Program-made: the position numbers and the translations under genes
The notes under the pieces: generated by a model
Told to the model about the DNA's origin: nothing
The model's input: the letters and a program-made list of their open reading frames with translations, nothing else
Databases searched by the model: none
Part shown: positions 1 to 6,310 of the stretch, piece by piece
Numbering within the stretch: the first letter of the stretch is position 1
How the letters are laid out: every line of letters starts with the position of its first letter
DNA from: Comamonadaceae bacterium
Lineage (GTDB): Bacteria > Pseudomonadota > Gammaproteobacteria > Burkholderiales > Burkholderiaceae_C
Assembly (NCBI GenBank): GCA_947457975.1
Contig: CANGYC010000015.1
Span: 1 to 17,852 of the forward strand
Reading direction: 5' to 3'
DNA: 17,852 bases

Positions 1-809
1 AAGCCTTCCTGGGTACGGTCACCCGTGAGGAAGGGCTTGTCGTTGGCGTCGTGGTCACTGGTCAAGAGGTTGGCGGCTTCCGCATCGGTGCGGGCCAGGA
101 TGATGGTGGGCGTGCCCATCACGTCGGCTGCAAAGCGGGCGGAAATCAGTTTCTCGACGGCTTCCTGCGTGGGCACCAGCACCTTGCCACCCATGTGGCC
201 GCACTTCTTCACGGCGGCCAGCTGGTCCTCGAAGTGCACGCCGGCGGCACCGGCCGTGATCATGTTTTTGGTCAACTCAAAGGCGTTGAGTACGCCGCCA
301 AAGCCGGCTTCACCGTCGGCCACGATGGGCAGGAAGTAGTCGATGAACTCCTTGCTGCCCGGCTCGACACCACGGCCCCACTGGATCTCGTCGGCACGCT
401 TGAATGTGTTGTTGATGCGGCGGACCATGGTGGGCACCGAGTCGTAGGCATACAGCGACTGGTCGGGGTACATGGTCTCGGAGGTGTTGCCATCGGCGGC
501 CACCTGCCAGCCCGACAGGTACACGGCCTCCAGGCCCGCCTTGGCCTGCTGCATGGCCTGGCCTGCGCTGATGGCGCCAAAGGCATTTACATAGCCCTTC
601 TTGGCGCCACCGTTGATCTTCTCCCACAGCTTCTCGGCGCCGCGCTTGGCCAGTGTGTGCTCAATCGGCATGCTGCCGCGCAGGCGCACCACGTCGGCGG
701 CGGAGTAGCCGCGCTTGAGGCCTTTCCAGCGCGGGTTGGTGGCCCAGTCTTTTTCCAGGGCGGAAATCTGCTGGTCGCGGCTCAGTTGTTCAGTCAGTTG
801 CTGGGGCAT
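1..809 (-). CDS. aceA: isocitrate lyase, N-terminal part (gene runs off the left edge)
   Basis: Isocitrate lyase cleaves isocitrate to glyoxylate and succinate, the first step of the glyoxylate bypass in the cytoplasm. The minus-strand frame is open from the ATG at 807-809 to the window edge (269 codons). It begins [20 protein letters not shown]. Visible family features are the [10 protein letters not shown] segment (about 99-108), [14 protein letters not shown] (about 166-179), HFEDQ (192-196) and the catalytic loop KKCGHMGGK (201-209) with the active-site Cys203, followed by ARTDAE (239-244). About half to two thirds of the usual 430-residue bacterial enzyme is present. A GGAG Shine-Dalgarno (817-820) lies 7 bases before the ATG and fixes the start. 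No disabling mutation is seen. A long upstream region with a promoter and two palindromes suggests control by carbon source. Confidence 0.97.
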   Translation of the reverse strand, partial: MPQQLTEQLSRDQQISALEKDWATNPRWKGLKRGYSAADVVRLRGSMPIEHTLAKRGAEKLWEKINGGAKKGYVNAFGAISAGQAMQQAKAGLEAVYLSGWQVAADGNTSETMYPDQSLYAYDSVPTMVRRINNTFKRADEIQWGRGVEPGSKEFIDYFLPIVADGEAGFGGVLNAFELTKNMITAGAAGVHFEDQLAAVKKCGHMGGKVLVPTQEAVEKLISARFAADVMGTPTIILARTDAEAANLLTSDHDANDKPFLTGDRTQEG

Positions 810-910
810 GTGATCACTCCATGAAGTTGATAAAGGGAACTCGTCAACGGGGCGCGAGGCAGACAGCCCTTGAAGGGCATGGCCTGGCGTCGTCTGTGGA
901 TTCACTTTAA

Positions 911-954
911 GTCTTCTACAAGACCATGATCACCTCTTATGTCTTATATAAGAT
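911..954. promoter_or_regulatory. paired palindromic operator-like sites upstream of aceA
   Basis: Two related 14-bp palindromes are seen: GTCTTCTACAAGAC (911-924) and GTCTTATATAAGAT (941-954). Both have the GTCTT-N4-AAGA(C/T) form and their centres are exactly 30 bp apart, close to three helical turns. The second overlaps the proposed -10; the first lies about 25 bases downstream of the predicted start. The architecture resembles dimeric GntR-type repressor sites of central carbon metabolism, but the regulator is not in this window and its identity is inference. Confidence 0.55.
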
Positions 955-978
955 AAAAATTTTCTCTATTGAAAACAA
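950..978 (-). promoter_or_regulatory. candidate sigma70 promoter of aceA
   Basis: On the minus strand, TTGTTT (973-978) and TATCTT (950-955) are separated by 17 bases in a strongly AT-rich patch of an otherwise GC-rich window. This would place the transcription start near 943 and give aceA a leader of about 134 nt. The -10 element lies inside the right-hand palindrome, so a protein bound there would block RNA polymerase. Inferred from sequence only. Confidence 0.5.
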
Positions 979-1087
979 CAACTTGGGCCTTCATTTTCTC
1001 AATGCAAAAACGTCTCTCTCATATTGAGAAATTTTGATGCGGCGCAGCATTGAGTTTTTCACCATAAGAAATGAGGAGTCTGTGATG

Positions 1088-1113
1088 CAAAACACCGCTC
1101 CGCCTGGCTCGGT
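1088..1113 (-). terminator. possible terminator of the hemN operon
   Basis: Minus-strand hairpin at 1113-1094: ACCG pairs with CGGT and CC with GG around an AGGC loop, with a 2x2 internal mismatch. A run of four T follows directly (1092-1089). It lies 30-50 bases after the stop of the TauE-like gene. The stem is imperfect, so the call is tentative. Confidence 0.4.
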
Positions 1114-1142
1114 CCACTCTGCTGCGCGCCACTTCTAACCAA

Positions 1143-1928
1143 TCAGGGAGCAGAGGCAGGCACGCACCAGGGGGCGGTGTCATGCACCAGACCCATCCAC
1201 AGCGCCCAGACCGACAAGACCAGCAGCGCGGCCCCGGCCAGGCGCACAGCCCACTGGCCGGATTCCGCCCCGCGCAGCCGAAGCCAGAGCCAGGGGCCCG
1301 CCACGAGGCTGAGGCTGCTGCCCAAGGCAAACAGCAGCATCACCCCGGCACCCTGCCACGGACCCGGGCTGAGGGCCGCCACCAACAAGGCAGAGTAGAG
1401 CAAGCCACAGGGCAGAAAGCCCCAAGACAGGCCCATCAGCAAGGGCGCCCCATACCGTGCCCCCCCCGGCCCCGCCGAGCGCGTCATCAGAGACTGCACC
1501 CCCTGCCACAGGCTGCGGGCGCCCTCTTCCAGCCAGGCCGGCTGGCGGGCCTGCCAGAGCAGCACCAGCCCCAGCACCGCGGCCGCCACGTGCACCAGGG
1601 CCCACACGGGCCGCAGCGCCGCCGCATGGGCGCTCAGCCAGCCCACGGCCTGCATGGAGGAACTGGCCACCACCCCCAGGGTGGTGTAGCTCAGCAGCCG
1701 CCCGAGTTGAAACAGCCAGGGCGCCGGCGCCATGCGTGAAGGCCGGGTCCGCCGGGCATGTAGGGGCCGCAGGGCCACGGGCATCACGCGACCGGGCCCC
1801 GCGTCGGCACCGGGCCCACGACCGAGCCCAGCACCGAGCGCGCCACAGGCCGCGCCACACATGGCCACGCAGTGCGGCCCGCCGGCCAGGCCCATGATCA
1901 GGGCCGTCAAGGCCAGGGAGGCGTCCAT
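1143..1928 (-). CDS. sulfite exporter TauE/SafE family (DsbD_2/UreH-like) membrane protein, probable cbb3 oxidase/copper-related
   Basis: A 261-residue polytopic inner-membrane protein. Residues 16-25 read GGPHCVAMCG, the motif of the DsbD_2/UreH-like transmembrane family often annotated TauE/SafE. A matching second-half motif GFLPCGLLYS lies at 170-179. Hydrophobic helices are visible around 72-92, 108-126, 161-186, 193-216 and 228-248; residues 32-65 form a Pro/Arg-rich loop. Homologues near cbb3 genes are generally thought to handle copper or thiol redox during oxidase assembly; here that role is inferred from context and the two CxxxC/PCG cysteines. Its ATG (1926-1928) overlaps the hemN stop by one base (TGATG), implying translational coupling. 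The substrate cannot be read from sequence. Confidence 0.85.
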   Translation of the reverse strand: MDASLALTALIMGLAGGPHCVAMCGAACGALGAGLGRGPGADAGPGRVMPVALRPLHARRTRPSRMAPAPWLFQLGRLLSYTTLGVVASSSMQAVGWLSAHAAALRPVWALVHVAAAVLGLVLLWQARQPAWLEEGARSLWQGVQSLMTRSAGPGGARYGAPLLMGLSWGFLPCGLLYSALLVAALSPGPWQGAGVMLLFALGSSLSLVAGPWLWLRLRGAESGQWAVRLAGAALLVLSVWALWMGLVHDTAPWCVPASAP

Positions 1929-3307
1929 CAGATGATCTTGGAAAACCGCGTGCGGTTGCGGTCGGCCTGCAGGTAGCGGTCGAACACCATGGCAATCGCG
2001 CGCACAAAGTACCAGCCCTGTGCCGTCACCTCGATGCCCGCCGCCGACACACGCACCAGGCCCTGCGACTGATGCACCGACAAGGCCTGCAGTTCAGGGG
2101 CGAAATAGGTCTGGAAGTCGATCAGGAAGGCCAGCTCCAGCGCCTCGAACTGCAACTCGCCCTGGCACATCAGGGCCATGATGACGCTGCGGCGAATCAG
2201 GTCATCGCGCGACAGCGCCAGACCCCGCTCGATGGGCAGACGCCCCTGGTCCAGCAGGTCGTAGTAATCCTCCAGGGACTTGGCGTTCTGGCTGTAGGTA
2301 GCGCCCACCCGGCCAATGGAGGAAACACCCAACGCGATCAGGTCACAGTCCGGCTGGGTGCTGTAGCCCTGGAAATTGCGGTGCAGCCGGCCCTGGCGGC
2401 GGGCCACGGCCAAGGCATCGTCCGGCAAGGCGAAATGGTCCATGCCCACGTAGACATAGCCTGCGTCATTGAAGGCGGCCAGGGCCTGCGCCAGCATGGC
2501 CAGCTTGGCACCCGGTGCGGGCAGCTCGCTGGCCTGGATGCGCCGCTGCGGCTTGAAGCGATCGGGCAGGTGGGCATAGGCATACAGCGCCACGCGGTCG
2601 GGCCGCAAGGCATTGACCTGCGCCAAGGTGCGGTCGAAGGACTCGGGCGTTTGCTGAGGCAGACCATAGATCAGGTCCACGTTCACCGACTCGAAACCGA
2701 TCTGGCGTGCCGCGCGCACCAGTTCAAAGACCTGCTCGGCCGGCTGCAGGCGGTGCACAGCCCGCTGGACAGCGGGGTCGAAGTCCTGCACGCCAAAGCT
2801 CAGGCGGGTAAAGCCGAGCTCGGCCAAGGTGGCCAGGCGTGCCGGTGTGACGGTGCGCGGATCGACCTCGATGGAATACTCCCCACCAGGGGCCAGGTTG
2901 AAGTGGCGGCGCAGCATGGACAGGAGCTCGTGCAGTTCGGCATCGCTTAGAAAGGTGGGCGTGCCGCCGCCCAAGTGCAACTGACTCACGCTCTGACCGC
3001 TGCCCAGGTGGGCCACGTGGAGCTCGGCCTCGCGGCCCAGGTAGCGCAGGTACTCCTGTGCCCGCTCATGGTGCTTGGTGATGACCTTGTTGCAGGCGCA
3101 GTAGTAGCACAGGGAATCGCAAAAGGGCACGTGCACGTACAGCGACAGCGGCAGAGAGCGGATCAGGCCCGAGCGGCGCTGCTGCAGCGCCTGAACATAG
3201 TCCTCCTCACCGAAAGCCTCGACAAAGCGGTCTGCCGTCGGGTAGGACGTGTAGCGCGGGCCTGGCTGATCCATCTGCCGCAGAAGTTCGGGAGAAACGA
3301 TGCGCAT
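1928..3307 (-). CDS. hemN: oxygen-independent coproporphyrinogen III dehydrogenase
   Basis: A 459-residue radical-SAM enzyme that converts coproporphyrinogen III to protoporphyrinogen IX without oxygen, in the cytoplasm. The [4Fe-4S]/SAM motif is at 63-72: C63-DSL-C67-YY-C70-A-C72, the CxxxCxxCxC pattern of true HemN rather than HemW. HLGGGTPTFL at 111-120 and the N-terminal GPRYTSYPTADRF (16-28) are also diagnostic. Length matches the E. coli enzyme (457). I chose the ATG at 3305-3307 because family similarity begins there; the frame stays open to a TTG at 3355, but that extension lies in the promoter. An FNR box is centred 64.5 bp before this ATG. It supplies haem under low oxygen, consistent with the nearby cbb3 oxidase, which needs several haems. 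Confidence 0.97.
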   Translation of the reverse strand: MRIVSPELLRQMDQPGPRYTSYPTADRFVEAFGEEDYVQALQQRRSGLIRSLPLSLYVHVPFCDSLCYYCACNKVITKHHERAQEYLRYLGREAELHVAHLGSGQSVSQLHLGGGTPTFLSDAELHELLSMLRRHFNLAPGGEYSIEVDPRTVTPARLATLAELGFTRLSFGVQDFDPAVQRAVHRLQPAEQVFELVRAARQIGFESVNVDLIYGLPQQTPESFDRTLAQVNALRPDRVALYAYAHLPDRFKPQRRIQASELPAPGAKLAMLAQALAAFNDAGYVYVGMDHFALPDDALAVARRQGRLHRNFQGYSTQPDCDLIALGVSSIGRVGATYSQNAKSLEDYYDLLDQGRLPIERGLALSRDDLIRRSVIMALMCQGELQFEALELAFLIDFQTYFAPELQALSVHQSQGLVRVSAAGIEVTAQGWYFVRAIAMVFDRYLQADRNRTRFSKII

Positions 3308-3316
3308 GAAAGAGAG

Positions 3317-3332
3317 TTCCCAAAGGTGGGAA
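3317..3332. promoter_or_regulatory. perfect palindrome/hairpin in the hemN leader
   Basis: TTCCCA-AAGG-TGGGAA is a perfect 6-bp stem with a 4-base spacer. It ends 9 bases before the hemN ATG and covers the predicted transcription start (about 3330). In RNA it would enclose GGGAA, the only Shine-Dalgarno-like sequence present. In DNA it could be an operator at +1. Which of these, if either, is unknown. Confidence 0.45.
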
Positions 3333-3364
3333 TGCCACTGTGCGCTCGGGAACAAGCCCTGGGT

Positions 3365-3378
3365 TTGACATGGGTCAA
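3365..3378. promoter_or_regulatory. FNR box upstream of hemN
   Basis: TTGACATGGGTCAA is a symmetric TTGAC-N4-GTCAA site matching the FNR/Anr consensus TTGAT-N4-ATCAA at nine of ten arm positions allowing the frequent T/C variant. The centre is 3371.5. Placing it at -41.5 (class II activation) puts the hemN start near 3330 and a -10 hexamer CACAGT at 3337-3342, giving a 23-nt leader. Confidence 0.85.
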
Positions 3379-3456
3379 GCTCCGCAGGAAAACACGCTCC
3401 TTTTGATAAGCGCCCGCATGGAAGAGCTTGGTCCGTGGGGCTAATCGGCCTGACAA

Positions 3457-3470
3457 TTGACGTCGGTCAA
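3457..3470. promoter_or_regulatory. FNR box upstream of fnr
   Basis: TTGACGTCGGTCAA, a TTGAC-N4-GTCAA site centred at 3463.5, 40.5 bp before the fnr ATG. At this distance class II activation would leave essentially no leader, so the site may instead mediate negative autoregulation, as known for E. coli fnr. No convincing -10/-35 pair was found, so the sign of control cannot be decided from sequence. Confidence 0.75.
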
Positions 3471-3503
3471 CCGAATCCAGCCAAAAAAGATTGGGGTCAA
3501 AAA

Positions 3504-4223
3504 ATGATCAAGGACACCATCAAAGTTGCCTGCTCAAACTGCAATCTGCGCGAGCTGTGCATGCCCCTCGGACTGAGTGACGAGGAGCTGGTCCGAGTAG
3601 ACGAACTGGTGGCCAGCCGCCGCCGCATCAAGCGCGGCCAGACCCTCTTCCAAACCGGCGAAAAATTCAGCTCGCTCTACGCGGTTCGGACGGGCTTTTT
3701 CAAGACCGCCGTCACCACAGAAGACGGGCGCGACCAGGTCACCGGCTTTCAGATGGCCGGCGAAATCATCGGCCTGGACGGCATCGTCAACGACCACCAC
3801 ACCTGCGACGCCATCGCCCTGGAAGACGCCGAAGTCTGCATCATGCCCTTTGACCGCATCGAGGAAATTTCCCGCGAGGTGGGCGCCCTGCAGCACCATG
3901 TGCACAAGATCATGAGCCGCGAGATCGTGCGCGAACACGGCGTCATGCTGCTGCTGGGCAGCATGCGTGCCGAGGAGCGCCTGGCCGCCTTCCTGCTCAA
4001 CCTGGTGCAGCGCCTGCAGGCACGGGGCTTTTCACGGTCCGAGCTGATCCTGCGCATGACGCGCGAAGAAATTGGCAGCTACCTGGGCATGAAGCTTGAA
4101 ACGGTGAGCCGCACCTTCTCGAAGTTTGCCGACGAGGGCATCATCGAGGTCAAGCAGCGCCACATCTTGATCCAGGACGCCGAAGCGCTCAAGCGCCTGG
4201 TCAATCCTCAGGTGTGCCACTGA
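3504..4223 (+). CDS. fnr: FNR/Anr-type oxygen-sensing transcription regulator (Crp/Fnr family)
   Basis: A 239-residue Crp/Fnr-family activator that senses oxygen through a [4Fe-4S] cluster. All four cluster ligands are present: C10, C13 and C19 in the N-terminal ACSNC-NLRELC segment, and C101 in NDHHTCDAI, the C-x2-C-x5-C plus distal Cys layout of E. coli FNR. The cyclic-nucleotide-like sensor domain spans about 25-140, the dimer helix follows, and the helix-turn-helix is near 186-208 with recognition helix LETVSRTFSKF carrying the E-x2-S-R that reads TTGA half-sites. The start at 3504 was chosen because FNR similarity begins with MIKDTIKVACSNC; the frame extends to 3435 but that part covers an FNR box. 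It is divergent from hemN and probably controls all four FNR boxes here. Its last 23 bases overlap the convergent membrane protein gene. Confidence 0.97.
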   Translation: MIKDTIKVACSNCNLRELCMPLGLSDEELVRVDELVASRRRIKRGQTLFQTGEKFSSLYAVRTGFFKTAVTTEDGRDQVTGFQMAGEIIGLDGIVNDHHTCDAIALEDAEVCIMPFDRIEEISREVGALQHHVHKIMSREIVREHGVMLLLGSMRAEERLAAFLLNLVQRLQARGFSRSELILRMTREEIGSYLGMKLETVSRTFSKFADEGIIEVKQRHILIQDAEALKRLVNPQVCH

Positions 4224-4512
4224 GCGCCATGGGCGTGTGGGGCCGGTCGGACTCGACCAGCCACAGCACCAGGCGGCTGCACAGCCCGCAGATCAGCCAG
4301 AAGGCAAAAAAAGCCACGGTGTAAATCGCCCGAGGAGAAGGTGTGCCCCAATGGCCCGGCCAGTGCAGTTCGCCCGGGTCCACGATGGAAAACACCAGCG
4401 CCTCCAGCAGGCAGGCCGCCAGGAACGAGGGCCAGAGGATCAAGCCCCAGGCACGAATCGTCCGTTCTAACTGCTGCGTCGGACCTGGGCTCAAGCGCTC
4501 AGGGCTCCTCAT
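4201..4512 (-). CDS. small membrane protein at the end of the cco operon, function unknown
   Basis: A 103-residue protein beginning MRSPERLSPGPTQQLERTIR. Two hydrophobic helices are visible (about 22-42, WGLILWPSFLAACLLEALVF; about 66-88, YTVAFFAFWLICGLCSRLVL), joined by a loop containing HWPGHWG. I do not recognise a named domain. The ATG at 4510-4512 lies inside the last codons of ccoH (14-base overlap), so the two are translationally coupled, which makes a role in cbb3 assembly or stability likely but unproven. The start was chosen over an in-frame upstream ATG at 4569 whose added residues are Arg/Cys-rich shadow sequence of ccoH. The stop overlaps the 3' end of fnr by 23 bases tail-to-tail. 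Confidence 0.8.
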   Translation of the reverse strand: MRSPERLSPGPTQQLERTIRAWGLILWPSFLAACLLEALVFSIVDPGELHWPGHWGTPSPRAIYTVAFFAFWLICGLCSRLVLWLVESDRPHTPMALSGTPED

Positions 4513-4765
4513 GCTTGGGTCCTCCCGTGGCGCTGTGGTTGCGCACCACCTGCGCCGGCTGCAGCGCATTGCCAGCCTGCTGGATCTCCAGGCGCATGGC
4601 CTGTGCCTGGCTGAAGTTGTCCTCCGGCACCAGCCGGTCCGGGCCCTGCAGGATGAAGAACGCCGTCACCAGGCAGGCCAGCACAGCAGACAGCGGCCCG
4701 CCGATGACCATCCACACATAGGGCTCCTTCCACCAGGGGCGGCTGGGGGCTTCGATCGGGGTCAT
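4499..4765 (-). CDS. ccoH: FixH/CcoH family cbb3 oxidase assembly protein, short form
   Basis: An 88-residue single-pass membrane protein. It starts MTPIEAPSRPWWKEPYVWM, with a helix at about 18-40 (WMVIGGPLSAVLACLVTAFFIL), then PDRLVPEDNFSQAQAMR, which corresponds to the conserved P-D-x-L-V-x-x-D-x-Y/F segment of FixH. The WKEPYVWMVIGGP N-terminus is typical of betaproteobacterial FixH. Alphaproteobacterial FixH is about 160 residues with a larger periplasmic domain; most of that is absent. CcoH supports assembly or stability of the CcoNOQP complex. AAGGAG lies 7 bases before the ATG, and the gene is 35 bases after ccoG. Confidence 0.88.
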   Translation of the reverse strand: MTPIEAPSRPWWKEPYVWMVIGGPLSAVLACLVTAFFILQGPDRLVPEDNFSQAQAMRLEIQQAGNALQPAQVVRNHSATGGPKHEEP

Positions 4766-4800
4766 ACGGGTTCTCCTTGCAAATGGACGGGCGCCGGCCT

Positions 4801-6288
4801 TCAGCGCGGCACCAGGAAGACAGACTTCTCGGCCAGCTCGTGGGCCTGCGCACCTTGGAGTTGGATGTGAAAACGAATCGGGTGCGAGCCGGGACCGGCC
4901 GAGCCAGGAGGCGCCTGCACCCGCACAGCCACCCAGCGCGAGCTCGCCGGCCCGACCTCGATCGCCTCCTCAGAGGCCATACGCAGACCGGGCAGGCCTT
5001 CGACGCTGATCTGATACCGGCTCACGGATTCGCTCGCATTCATGACCTGCAGGCGATACACGTTCTCGATGAAGCCCGCCCCCACCATGCGTGCGATTGC
5101 GCCGCGGTCTCGCACCACATCCACCTTGAAGGGCGAGCGCATCACCAGGCTGCCCAGCACGGCCGAGGTCACCATCAGCAAGACGCTGGCGTAGATCAAG
5201 ACCCTCGCACGCAAGACCCGGCGCCACATCTGCCGCACACTCCAGCCCTGGGCCAGGCCGTTGGGCGTGCTGTAGCGGATCAGGCCGCGCGGGTAGTGCA
5301 TCTTGTCCATCACGCTGTTACATACATCGATGCAGGCCGAGCAGCTGATGCACTCGTACTGCAGGCCCCGGCGGATGTCGATGCCCGTGGGACACACCTG
5401 CACGCACAGGCCGCAATCGATGCAGTCGCCCAGGCCGCGCTCGCGCAGGCTCTCGCGTGACTCACTGCGCGCACGGGTGGCGCGTCCCTCGCCCCGCTGG
5501 GCGTCGTAGCTCACGATCAGGGTGTCGCGGTCGAACATGGCGCTCTGAAAGCGCGCATACGGGCACATGTACTTGCACACCTGCTCACGCATCCAGCCGG
5601 CGTTGCCGTAGGTGGCAAAACCATAGAACAGCACCCAGAAGGTCTCCCATGGCCCCAGGCCCAGCGCCAGCACCTCGCGCGCCAATTCGCGAACCGGCGT
5701 GAAGTAGCCCACCAAGGTAAAGCCCGTCCACAGGCCGATGGCAATCCAAACCCCATGCTTGACCACCTTGCGCGAAACCTTGGCCCAGCCGAGCGGGGAC
5801 TGATCGAGCTTGATGCGCTGCGCGCGATCGCCCTCGATGCGCCGCTCCACCCACATGAAGATCTCGGTGTAGACCGTCTGCGGACAGGCATAGCCGCACC
5901 ACAGGCGCCCGGCCACGGCAGTGAAGAGAAACAGCGACAGCGCACTGATGATCAGAAGGCCCGTGAGATAAATCAAGTCCTGCGGGTAGAGCACCAGATT
6001 GAAGATGTAAAAGCGCCGCGCACCCAGGTCGAAGAGCACCGCCTGGCGATCATTCAGGATCAGCCAGGGCAGCCCATAAAACAGCAGCTGCGTGGCCCAG
6101 ACCAGCATCCAGCGCCAGCGGCTGAACCAGCCGGAAACCGCGCGGGGGTAAATCTTGCGCTCGCTCTGATAAAGCGAGGTCTCCACCAGCTCGTCAACCG
6201 GCTCGGGCTGGATGGGGATCACACGGCGGGGCGCCACAGCCGCAGTGCTGTCGGCGGCGCGCGCTTGGCTGGCAGAACGGGGATTCAC
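4801..6288 (-). CDS. ccoG: cbb3 oxidase accessory protein CcoG (RdxA/FixG), polyferredoxin membrane protein
   Basis: A 495-residue inner-membrane iron-sulfur protein of the FixG/RdxA family, which has been linked to Cu(II) reduction during cbb3 oxidase maturation. Two 4Fe-4S motifs are complete: C289-x2-C292-x2-C295-x3-C299-P and C313-x2-C316-x2-C319-x3-C323. Further conserved cysteine pairs lie in WCGYACPQ (C131, C135) and QVCKYMCPYARFQ (C238, C242). Helices are visible at about 61-79, 103-126, 178-196, 213-228 and 354-374. The C-terminal 120 residues form the periplasmic Ig-like FixG_C domain. The start codon is GTG (6286-6288), with GGAG 11 bases upstream, and sits 22 bases after ccoP; the N-terminal 35 residues are variable, so a later start is possible. 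Confidence 0.96.
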   Translation of the reverse strand: MNPRSASQARAADSTAAVAPRRVIPIQPEPVDELVETSLYQSERKIYPRAVSGWFSRWRWMLVWATQLLFYGLPWLILNDRQAVLFDLGARRFYIFNLVLYPQDLIYLTGLLIISALSLFLFTAVAGRLWCGYACPQTVYTEIFMWVERRIEGDRAQRIKLDQSPLGWAKVSRKVVKHGVWIAIGLWTGFTLVGYFTPVRELAREVLALGLGPWETFWVLFYGFATYGNAGWMREQVCKYMCPYARFQSAMFDRDTLIVSYDAQRGEGRATRARSESRESLRERGLGDCIDCGLCVQVCPTGIDIRRGLQYECISCSACIDVCNSVMDKMHYPRGLIRYSTPNGLAQGWSVRQMWRRVLRARVLIYASVLLMVTSAVLGSLVMRSPFKVDVVRDRGAIARMVGAGFIENVYRLQVMNASESVSRYQISVEGLPGLRMASEEAIEVGPASSRWVAVRVQAPPGSAGPGSHPIRFHIQLQGAQAHELAEKSVFLVPR

Positions 6289-6310
6289 CGCGGCGCTTTC
6301 TCCAACAAGC

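Larger units (their letters stand above)
810..1142. other. 333-base intergenic region between aceA and the hemN-associated membrane protein
   Basis: This stretch holds no convincing gene. It contains the aceA leader and Shine-Dalgarno (810-940), a small GCCCTT-G-AAGGGC hairpin at 866-878, the two palindromes and the AT-rich promoter (911-978), and on the right a hairpin that could end transcription of the hemN operon (1094-1113). Two tiny open frames exist: 17 codons on the plus strand at 1085-1138 behind a GAGGAG, and 24 codons on the minus strand at 991-1065. Neither can be assigned. Confidence 0.6.

Noticed and set aside
51..824. A 257-codon plus-strand frame over aceA
   Set aside because: The opposite strand encodes isocitrate lyase with an intact KKCGHMGG active site; the frame is a shadow.
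3308..3355. N-terminal extension of HemN to a TTG at 3355
   Set aside because: The extra 16 residues lack family similarity and would cover the predicted promoter; the ATG at 3307 matches HemN starts.
3435..3503. N-terminal extension of FNR to an upstream GTG/ATG-type start at 3435
   Set aside because: It would translate through the FNR box; FNR similarity begins at 3504.
4513..4569. Longer start of the 103-residue membrane protein
   Set aside because: The added Arg/Cys-rich residues are only the ccoH sequence read in another frame.
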